This document shows, in pieces, positions 1 through 5,009 of a stretch of DNA of 5,009 nucleotides. The position numbers were made by a program, and so were the translations under genes. The DNA comes from an uncultured bacterium. GTDB lineage: Bacteria > Gemmatimonadota > Gemmatimonadetes > Palauibacterales > KS3-K002. Location: contig CANPVY010000145.1 in assembly GCA_947581845.1 (NCBI GenBank), positions 1-5,009 on the forward strand, in the 5' to 3' direction. The notes under the pieces were generated by a model. It did not search any database, had not been told where the DNA came from, and saw only the letters and a program-made list of their open reading frames with translations. Numbering within the stretch: position 1 is the stretch's first letter; the number at the start of each line of letters is the position of its first letter.

Positions 1-1568
1 AGCCGTACGGCCGGCACCTCATCGCGCTGCAACGCCTCGCCCAGCGCCGGGACCGCGCGTGCGTCCTCGATCTCACCCAGCGCCCAGGCCGCCGCCTCGC
101 GGACCTCGGGATCGCTGTCCTCGCGCAGTGCCTGCATCAGCGCCTGCACCGCCGCCGTGTCCTGCAGGCTGGCCAACGCCGCCACGACCGTCTTCCGGAC
201 CCCCGCATCTTCGTCCCCCAGTGCGAGGGCGAGTGCGGCCACCGGGTCCGGGCGATCCACACGCTGGGCCACGCCCGGGTCCTGCGACCGTTCCTCGACA
301 TCGCGATTCCTGGGCTCCGCCGGCACGCCCGCCGACGACTCGGCCGGTCTCTCCGGCTGGGCCACCGTGATCGTGATCTCTTCGGGATCACCGGTTACGT
401 GGACAGCGCCGTCCACCTGCGCCGTCTCATCCGGCACGCTCAGCTTCGCTCCGTCGTCACTGCTCGCCGCACGCTCGGGGCCCATCGCCGCCAGCGGGAC
501 CGCCGTGAGGACGACCGCCAACGCCACGCCCAGGCCAGCGGCAGGCGTCAGGCCGTGCCGCTTGATGCCCGGCTCCAAAATGGCGAGCAGTCGCCCTTCG
601 AACTCGGAGCGCCGCGCCATCGGCTGCGCAACGGCCAGGGCCCACGAACGGCCGGCCCCACGCACGATCTCGATCAGATGCCCCACGTACTCCGAGGGCC
701 GGGTACCCGCCCGCAACACCAGGTCGTCGCAGGCACGCTCGCTCTCGGCACGCAGTCGGCGCGCCGCGAGCCAGACCAGTGGCTGGAACCAGAAGACCGC
801 ACAGGCCAGCTCCCCGATCAGCTGCGAGATCGCGTCGCTGCGGCGGAAGTGCGCGCACTCGTGCAGCAGCACGGCGAATCGGCGTTCCGCACTCCAGCCC
901 TGCGCTGAATCCGGCAACACGACCACAGGATTGAAGATCCCCGTCCCGAACGGTACGGGGGCGTGCCGACTCACCAGCAGACGAACCGGAGTCACAAGGC
1001 CGAGCCGCATGGCGGCACGGTTCAGCAGCCGCTGCCAGGACGCCTCGTCCAGTCGGCGACCGCGACGAGTGATCATCCAGACCGCGACCGTGCCCGCAAC
1101 CAGCCGACCGACCACGAGCAGCATCCCCGCAAGCCAGAGGATCGCGAGTGCCTTGGGCAGGTGAGCGAGCCTCCCCAGGGCAACCAACGCCGCGGGTGAC
1201 TCGGCGGAAGTCGGTCGCGCTACCGCCAAACCTGGGCCCGCACGCTCCTCACGGGGAGCCGAGAGCGCGTATCCGGCCTCTGTTTTCTCCGCCCTAAGCG
1301 GCTGCGAACTCGCCTCGGCCGCCCGAAGCTGCGGTGCGCTTTCATCCACGGCCGCGACTTCCACCGCATCGGCAGCCGGCAGGATCGCGATCCGCCAGGG
1401 AAGTGCCAGCGAGAGCGCCGGGAGAACGAGCAACCCGATCAGCCCGACGCTCCAGAGCAGGTGCCGTAGCGAGGCGGACGCCCGCCGTAGCAGCCCGGCA
1501 AGGGCGAACAGGAAAGCCAGGTAAATCGTACCCTTGATCGCCGCATCCAAGAGGAGTGTCATCGACAT
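1..1568 (-). CDS. M56-family (BlaR1-like) membrane zinc metallopeptidase with C-terminal HEAT repeats, 3' end cut by window
   Basis: This frame is open for 522 codons from the ATG at 1568 to the left edge, so the C-terminus is missing. Predicted membrane segments are at residues about 8-28, 36-58, 139-166 and 339-363. Between the third and fourth lies the peptidase domain, with the zinc site HECAH at 236-240 (863..849) followed by FRRSD, then FWFQPLVW at 259-266 and ERACDD at 277-282; E277 or a neighbouring acid is the likely third zinc ligand. This order matches M56/BlaR1 proteins, in which the cytoplasmic zinc domain triggers removal of a BlaI repressor. After a Pro/Glu/Ala-rich linker (about 364-440), HEAT/PBS-lyase-type repeats begin near 441, with about two and a half visible at a 31-32 residue period (ALALGDEDAGVRKTVVAAL, then DPEVREAAAWALGEIED). 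No penicillin-binding motif is seen in the part present. The first ATG was chosen because AAGGA at 1581-1577 lies 8 nt upstream; a second ATG at 1562 is too far from it. The gene starts 2 bp after the repressor stop, so it is probably co-transcribed and translationally coupled. The family is secure; the signal is unknown. Confidence 0.93.
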   Translation of the reverse strand, partial: MSMTLLLDAAIKGTIYLAFLFALAGLLRRASASLRHLLWSVGLIGLLVLPALSLALPWRIAILPAADAVEVAAVDESAPQLRAAEASSQPLRAEKTEAGYALSAPREERAGPGLAVARPTSAESPAALVALGRLAHLPKALAILWLAGMLLVVGRLVAGTVAVWMITRRGRRLDEASWQRLLNRAAMRLGLVTPVRLLVSRHAPVPFGTGIFNPVVVLPDSAQGWSAERRFAVLLHECAHFRRSDAISQLIGELACAVFWFQPLVWLAARRLRAESERACDDLVLRAGTRPSEYVGHLIEIVRGAGRSWALAVAQPMARRSEFEGRLLAILEPGIKRHGLTPAAGLGVALAVVLTAVPLAAMGPERAASSDDGAKLSVPDETAQVDGAVHVTGDPEEITITVAQPERPAESSAGVPAEPRNRDVEERSQDPGVAQRVDRPDPVAALALALGDEDAGVRKTVVAALASLQDTAAVQALMQALREDSDPEVREAAAWALGEIEDARAVPALGEALQRDEVPAVR

Positions 1569-1570
1569 GG

Positions 1571-1960
1571 CTACCGTCCTTCTTGCTCAGCGCGCCGGAC
1601 GAGCTCGGCGAGCCGTTCGAGGGCTTCGTCGGAGATCTCCGCATCAGAGAGCTGGATCAGCGCCAGCGCGGCCCGTTCCGCCGACCCTTCGAAAAACGTG
1701 TCCACCAGATGCCGCAGCGCCCTGCGACGTGCGCGCTCCGTCGACACGACCGGCAGATACACGTAGCGCGGCCCCTCCTGCTCGTGCGTCACGTAGCCCT
1801 TCTGCTCCAGCTTGCCGAGCATGGCCCGCACGGCGGAGTAGCTGGGCGGATCCGGCAGCTCGCCGAGGACCTCGTGTACCGACGCGCGTCCCAGCCGGTA
1901 CAGCGCCTCCACGATCTGCCGTTCGCGGCGTCCCAGATTGCTCAAGTCAGGTTGGCGCAT
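1571..1960 (-). CDS. BlaI/MecI/CopY-family winged-helix transcriptional repressor
   Basis: The product is 129 residues, normal for the penicillinase-repressor family. The N-terminal winged helix spans about residues 7-72. LGRRERQIVEALYRLG forms the first helix, ASVHEVLGEL the second, and SYSAVRAMLGKLEQKGYV (40-57) the recognition helix; the wing is THEQEGPRYVYLPVVS. Residues about 74-125 (ERARRRALRHLVDTFFEGS, then a helical tail with LSDAEISDEALERLAELV) match the family's C-terminal dimerisation region. Such repressors bind short palindromes as dimers, usually over their own promoter, and are released when an M56 partner is activated. Here that partner is the next gene, 2 bp downstream, and candidate operators lie 53-87 bp upstream of the start. 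The ATG at 1960 is preceded by a weak GAGAG about 6 nt away. Which target genes it controls beyond its own operon cannot be seen. The symbol blaI is withheld because no beta-lactam link is shown. Confidence 0.95.
   Translation of the reverse strand: MRQPDLSNLGRRERQIVEALYRLGRASVHEVLGELPDPPSYSAVRAMLGKLEQKGYVTHEQEGPRYVYLPVVSTERARRRALRHLVDTFFEGSAERAALALIQLSDAEISDEALERLAELVRRAEQEGR
1577..1583 (-). promoter_or_regulatory. Ribosome binding site of the M56 peptidase gene
   Basis: AGAAGGA lies within the last codons of the repressor gene. It is 8 nt from the ATG at 1568 and 14 nt from the in-frame ATG at 1562, which decides for the upstream start. Its position inside the preceding gene fits translational coupling of the two genes. 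Confidence 0.6.
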
Positions 1961-1991
1961 AGCTTGCTCTCGATGAGTGAGATGCCTGGAG

Positions 1992-2011
1992 ACGGGCCAG
2001 GGTTGGCCCGT
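1992..2011 (-). promoter_or_regulatory. Perfect 8-bp inverted repeat (hairpin) in the predicted leader of the repressor operon
   Basis: The arms ACGGGCCA (1992-1999) and TGGCCCGT (2004-2011) are exact reverse complements around a 4-nt loop. The stem is seven G/C pairs out of eight counting inward from a closing A-T and ending in A-T, so it should be stable in RNA. It sits between the nearer operator and the repressor's ribosome binding site, about 31 nt upstream of the ATG. No run of U follows on the minus strand, so it is not a standard intrinsic terminator. Its role (mRNA stability, attenuation or a protein site) is not known. Confidence 0.5.
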
Positions 2012-2012
2012 A

Positions 2013-2028
2013 TGCTAACTGGGTAGCA
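2013..2028. promoter_or_regulatory. Candidate BlaI-type operator 1 (TGCTA-N6-TAGCA)
   Basis: The sequence TGCTAACTGGGTAGCA has exact 5-bp inverted arms around a 6-bp centre. It shares both arms and spacing with operator 2, 19 bp away, and lies just downstream of the predicted transcription start. Repeated dyads next to a BlaI-family gene are the usual layout for autorepression. Assignment to the repressor encoded here is inferred from position and palindrome form. Confidence 0.6.
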
Positions 2029-2031
2029 ATG

Positions 2032-2047
2032 TGCTACTACAGTAGCA
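2032..2047. promoter_or_regulatory. Candidate BlaI-type operator 2, near-perfect palindrome over the -10 region
   Basis: TGCTACTACAGTAGCA has 7-bp arms (TGCTACT and AGTAGCA) separated by only 2 bp. The inner CTACTACAGTAG resembles the TAC...GTA-type dyads known for BlaI proteins. It covers the predicted -10 hexamer, so a bound repressor would block RNA polymerase. It is the stronger palindrome of the pair. Confidence 0.68.
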
Positions 2048-2067
2048 TCCCGGCGCCCTCCTGTCAA
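2039..2067 (-). promoter_or_regulatory. Sigma-70-like promoter of the repressor/M56 operon
   Basis: On the minus strand a perfect TTGACA (2067-2062) is followed by a 17-bp spacer and TACTGT (2044-2039), which keeps only the TA...T positions of the -10 consensus. Transcription would start near 2032, giving a leader of about 70 nt before the ATG at 1960. The overlap of the -10 with operator 2 and the position of operator 1 just after the start support a repressible promoter. The -35 and spacing are strong and the -10 is weak. Confidence 0.58.
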
Positions 2068-2229
2068 GCGCCGCTGCAGGGCCTTCCTCCGGGTCGATCG
2101 GACCGAAGACCGGTGTACCGTACGGGGCCTACAAGCTGCGGGTTTCCGGAGGACGGACCGGCTACGAGAAGGCTGCGGAGCTGGAAGCGACGTTAGGCCA
2201 AGTCCCGGCGAGTGCGGATGCGCGGTGCC
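2068..2229. other. Intergenic stretch with no convincing gene or terminator
   Basis: This lies between the permease stop and the repressor promoter. No hairpin followed by a T-run is visible on the minus strand, so where the permease transcript ends is unclear. The only dyads noticed are weak: ACCG/CGGT around 2102-2115, and TCCTCCGG (2085-2092) against CCGGAGGA (2146-2153) with a loop over 50 nt. On the plus strand a start-less frame at about 2091-2210 has a protein-like composition (TGVPYGAYKLRVSGG, then GYEKAAELEATLG), which could be a gene remnant or chance. Confidence 0.4.
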
Positions 2230-4851
2230 TCACTCCTCCCGCAGCACGGTCACCGGATCCACACGAGACGCACGTACGCTGGGGACCAGGCATGCCACTA
2301 TGGCGACCGCGAAGAGAACCAGCGCGGCGCCTGCGAACGCGGTCGCGTCGGTCGGACTCACCTCGAACAGGAACGCGGTGAGCGCACGCGTGAGTAACAG
2401 CGCTGCGGCGCTCCCAACGACGACACCCAGGGCTGCCAGCAGGAGCGCTTGTCTCAGGACCGCTCCCACCACCTGCACGTTTCTGGCGCCCAGGGCTCGG
2501 CGGATCGCCGTTTCACGCCGGAGCGAAGCGACGTGGTAGGAGATGACACCGTAGATTCCAGTTGCGGCCATCACGAGAGCCACGAGTGCCAGCAACACGA
2601 ACAGGGTGCCGCGGAACCTTTGCACGGCGGTCGAACCCCGAACCAGCTGCTCCATGGTTGCCACGTCGCGGAGAGGTGTGCGCGGCTCGAGCGCCCTCAC
2701 TTCCCTTCTGACCTGGGAAACCAGGGGTTCCGGATCCCCACGAGCACGCATCACGACGTAGGGTGCGTGCCACGCGAGATTCTGGCGATATGCGGTGTAC
2801 ACGGTCGGATTGACGCCCCCGGCGGCGCCGCTCTGGTAGGTGACGTCACCCACGACGCCTACGAGGGTGAGCCACGGGGCCTCTGGACTCCACCTACCGC
2901 TCTTCAGGCGTTTGCCCAGCGGATCTTCGTCCGGGAAGTGCTTCCGTACAAACGCTTCGTTTACGACCACGACGCCCGGTTGCCCCTCACGATCAGATAG
3001 CGTGAAGGTGCGACCGCGTAGGAGCGGTATTCGTAGCGCATCGAAGTAGCTCCCGGTCACCAGTAGCCACTCTGCGGTCAACTGGGGCTCGCCCGGGCCG
3101 GGTTCTTCTCCTTCGACCGTGTAATTGTTGGTCAGTCCGAGCCGATCTGGCGGCAGCGCCGTCGAAAAGCCAACGGCAGTCACTGCCGGCAATGCGCTGA
3201 GCCGCTGCTCGAGAACGGTGAGGAAATTCTCGAATGCGGAATGTTCGCTGTAGGGATCATCCGGCAGAGCCAATCGGAACGTGACCACGCCCGCCTCATC
3301 GATGCCCAGATCGGCAGTCTGAAGGCGAACGAGGCTCTTTGCCAGAAGACCGGCGCAGATCAGCACGCTCAACGCGAGCGCGAACTCGGCAACGACGAGT
3401 AGCTTCCGCGTCTTGCCCCGGCTGCCTCCAGCCGTGCCGCCCCGACCTCCTTCCCTCAGCAGCTCGCCCAGTCTGGACCACGGCAAGGTCAGCGCCGGCA
3501 CGGTGCCCGCGATAGTCCCGCAAGCCAGTCCCAGCAACAGCGCAAACCCCAGCACGCTCGCATCGATGTTCACTTCGCTCATTCGAGGGATGATCGCTGA
3601 CGCCCCCATGCTGAGCACATCCAGCGCGACCGCGGCGAGGGCCAGTCCGATCAGCGCCCCCAACAGTCCCAAGATGGCCGATTCCGTGATCAGCTGCCGT
3701 ACGAGACGACCTCTACCCGCACCCAACGCCGATCGCAGGGCAACCTCCCGGTGGCGCAAGGTGCCCCTCGCCAAGAGCAAGTTGACAACGTTGGCAACGG
3801 CGATGAGCAACACGCACGCCACGGCTCCCAACAACAGGATTAGCGTAGCTCGGGCGTGCCCGACGACCGCTTGCTTGAGCGGCAACATGTAATATCGCCA
3901 ACCGCTCGCCGATTCGGGGTAACCCTCTCGTACCAAGAGCTCAACCGACCTCAAGTCGGCCTCTGCGAGCTCGGCGGTGCTGCCGTCTCTGAGCCTGGCT
4001 ATCGCCTGGATATAGAACGGCCCGCGCCGCGTCGGCTCTTTCAGACGCCCTAATGCCCAGATGTCTCCCCCAGGAAGGCTGAATCCAGGCGGCATGACCC
4101 CGACGATACTGAATGCTCGGCCATCCAGCTCGATGATACTGCCGATGGCTGCGCGGCTACCCTGCAGCCGCGTCTGCCAGTAGCGGTGGCTGATGATCAC
4201 CGCCAGTTCATCCTCGGGCGCAAACGAGCGTCCTACGATCGGCGAGACGCCGAACACGACGGTTATCGCATCCGTAACCCATGCGCCGTGGACGACCTCC
4301 GGTCCATCCGGCGTCGCGACGGTGAACCCCCCACTGCGAAACCACATTCCGGCGACCGAGGCAAGGTGTTGCCGCCCTTCCATCAACCCCAGAAGGTCGG
4401 CATCGGACAGCGGTGACGAGTAATCGTGCCACCTGATTCGCACCAGGTACAGTTGGCCGGCCTCCGGGTAGGACAGGGGTTGCAGCAGGACGCCATTCAC
4501 CACGCTGAAGATTGCGGTGTTCACACCGATACCGACCCCCAGCGACAGGAGCGCGGCTATGGTGAACACGGGAGCTTTCCCCAGGCCCCGGAGAGCGTAA
4601 CGCGCGTCCTGAATCATGTCCTTGATCCAGCGCACACCGCTCTCATCGCGGACCTGCTCCTTGATGACCTCCACTCCTCCAAAGCGAAGGTACGCCTGGC
4701 GTCGCGCCTCGGCTTCGTCCATCCCGAGCCTCACGTTCCGCTCGATATCCCTCTCGAGATGGAAGCGAATCTCCTCATCGAGCTCATCCTCTACTCGGCG
4801 TGTCGCCAACAGCGCCCTGATCCGGTGGGTCAACCCTCTCAGCCTGCGCAT
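2230..4851 (-). CDS. ADOP-type duplicated MacB/FtsX-like ABC transporter permease
   Basis: The product is 873 residues, close to the usual size of the acidobacterial duplicated orphan permease family. A soluble N-terminal prefix domain (about 15-70: LDEEIRFHLERDIERNV, then GMDEAEARRQAYLRFGG) precedes two permease halves. Half one has a membrane helix at 95-123, a MacB-like periplasmic domain (about 124-330), then helices at 334-361, 390-415 and 432-455 with the FtsX signature REVALRSALGAGRGRLVRQL. A Gly/Arg linker (468-482) leads to half two: a helix at 484-510, a periplasmic domain to about 745, and helices at 746-771, 800-826 and 836-858 with RRETAIRRALGAR, ending in DPVTVLREE. MacB-like permeases act mechanically with an ATPase partner; none is encoded nearby, hence 'orphan'. 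The substrate cannot be inferred. The ATG at 4851 was chosen because GAAGAGG ends 5 nt upstream and it opens the MRRLRGL sequence typical of the family. A TTG at 4929 would add 26 residues inside the upstream gene and is unlikely. The gene starts 26 bp after the PadR stop. Confidence 0.94.
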   Translation of the reverse strand: MRRLRGLTHRIRALLATRRVEDELDEEIRFHLERDIERNVRLGMDEAEARRQAYLRFGGVEVIKEQVRDESGVRWIKDMIQDARYALRGLGKAPVFTIAALLSLGVGIGVNTAIFSVVNGVLLQPLSYPEAGQLYLVRIRWHDYSSPLSDADLLGLMEGRQHLASVAGMWFRSGGFTVATPDGPEVVHGAWVTDAITVVFGVSPIVGRSFAPEDELAVIISHRYWQTRLQGSRAAIGSIIELDGRAFSIVGVMPPGFSLPGGDIWALGRLKEPTRRGPFYIQAIARLRDGSTAELAEADLRSVELLVREGYPESASGWRYYMLPLKQAVVGHARATLILLLGAVACVLLIAVANVVNLLLARGTLRHREVALRSALGAGRGRLVRQLITESAILGLLGALIGLALAAVALDVLSMGASAIIPRMSEVNIDASVLGFALLLGLACGTIAGTVPALTLPWSRLGELLREGGRGGTAGGSRGKTRKLLVVAEFALALSVLICAGLLAKSLVRLQTADLGIDEAGVVTFRLALPDDPYSEHSAFENFLTVLEQRLSALPAVTAVGFSTALPPDRLGLTNNYTVEGEEPGPGEPQLTAEWLLVTGSYFDALRIPLLRGRTFTLSDREGQPGVVVVNEAFVRKHFPDEDPLGKRLKSGRWSPEAPWLTLVGVVGDVTYQSGAAGGVNPTVYTAYRQNLAWHAPYVVMRARGDPEPLVSQVRREVRALEPRTPLRDVATMEQLVRGSTAVQRFRGTLFVLLALVALVMAATGIYGVISYHVASLRRETAIRRALGARNVQVVGAVLRQALLLAALGVVVGSAAALLLTRALTAFLFEVSPTDATAFAGAALVLFAVAIVACLVPSVRASRVDPVTVLREE

Positions 4852-4856
4852 CGGAG

Positions 4857-4863
4857 CCTCTTC
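4857..4863 (-). promoter_or_regulatory. Ribosome binding site deciding the permease start
   Basis: GAAGAGG lies in the 26-bp gap after the PadR stop and 5 nt before the ATG at 4851. It supports this start over the upstream in-frame TTG at 4929, which falls within the PadR coding sequence. Confidence 0.6.
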
Positions 4864-4877
4864 TATCTCATGGAGAG

Positions 4878-5009
4878 TCAATAGGAAACCTGGAGAACAC
4901 GATTGATAGCCAGCGACATACGATCCCAACTCTCGCGTTCCACTCGCAGACGCCTCCGACCGTCCGGCGTAAGCTTGTAGTAGCGGGCTCGCCGGTTGTT
5001 CTCCGTCCT
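4878..5009 (-). CDS. PadR-family transcriptional regulator, C-terminal 43 residues only
   Basis: The frame enters from the right edge and ends at the TGA at 4880-4878. The visible part begins RTENNRRARYYKLTPDGRRR and continues to RLRVERESWDRMSLAINRVL. This is the typical wing and start of the C-terminal helix of PadR proteins, in which N-R-A/R-YY-x-LT-x-x-G-R follows the winged helix and a long helix mediates dimerisation. The short helix after the wing fits the small-PadR group commonly encoded directly upstream of ADOP permeases in Acidobacteriota. The DNA-recognition helix lies outside the window. It is probably co-transcribed with the permease 26 bp downstream and may regulate that unit. 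The family call rests on 43 residues but the match to the wing is strong. Confidence 0.87.
   Translation of the reverse strand, partial: RTENNRRARYYKLTPDGRRRLRVERESWDRMSLAINRVLQVSY

Noticed and set aside
1..248. DNA tandem repeat or CRISPR-like array at the left edge
   Set aside because: The periodicity is at protein level (HEAT units of about 31-32 residues) with divergent nucleotides; there are no identical repeats separated by unique spacers.
157..1164. A 335-codon open frame on the plus strand opposite the peptidase gene
   Set aside because: It is antisense to a recognisable M56 protein. Its product is Ser/Arg/Ala/Pro-rich with no domain-like pattern, as expected of a shadow frame in GC-rich coding DNA.
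1556..2026. Plus-strand open frames opposite the BlaI-type gene
   Set aside because: They lie antisense to a gene with clear family-wide similarity and show no motif of their own; one also crosses the operator and hairpin region.
2085..2153. Inverted repeat TCCTCCGG ... CCGGAGGA as a terminator for the permease gene
   Set aside because: The loop exceeds 50 nt, the arms are only 8 bp, and no T-run follows on the minus strand.
3413..3892. Plus-strand open frame opposite the permease
   Set aside because: It is a shadow of the membrane-helix and FtsX-domain coding sequence, with a Ser/Pro/Ala-rich product and no ribosome binding site context.
4852..4929. N-terminal extension of the permease from a TTG at 4929
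   Set aside because: The added 26 residues overlap the PadR coding end in another frame and do not resemble the family N-terminus; the ATG at 4851 has a good ribosome binding site.

Overview
The window looks like part of a GC-rich (by eye, clearly above 60% G+C) Gram-negative genome. All four genes are on the minus strand. The pairing of a PadR-type regulator with an ATPase-less, duplicated MacB/FtsX-type permease (the 'acidobacterial duplicated orphan permease', ADOP, arrangement) points to Acidobacteriota, Gemmatimonadota or a related soil lineage. This is inferred from family distribution; no RNA gene or other phylogenetic marker is present.

Right part (5009 down to 2230): the last 43 codons of a PadR-family regulator, then 26 bp later an 873-residue ADOP-type permease with eight predicted membrane segments and two periplasmic MacB-like domains. 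No ATP-binding subunit lies in the window. The two genes probably form one transcription unit.

Middle (2229 to 1961): a 269-bp gap without a convincing gene. Its left half holds a compact control region for the downstream operon, read on the minus strand: a perfect TTGACA -35 box, a weak -10 inside a near-perfect palindrome, a second palindrome with the same TGCTA-N6-TAGCA pattern 19 bp further on, then a perfect 8-bp-stem hairpin in the predicted mRNA leader. The right half has no recognisable signal.

Left part (1960 down to 1): a BlaI/MecI/CopY-family repressor gene and, 2 bp after its stop, an M56-family (BlaR1-like) membrane metallopeptidase that runs off the left edge. The peptidase keeps the HECAH zinc site, but after its last membrane helix it carries HEAT (PBS-lyase-type) repeats where classical BlaR1 has a penicillin-binding sensor. 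The expected circuit is signal-dependent proteolysis. The M56 protein would sense something outside the cytoplasm and cause loss of the BlaI-type repressor, which would relieve repression at the twin palindromes. The signal is unknown, and the HEAT repeats suggest a protein partner rather than a beta-lactam. The most interesting points are this sensor swap and the twin-operator, promoter and hairpin control region.
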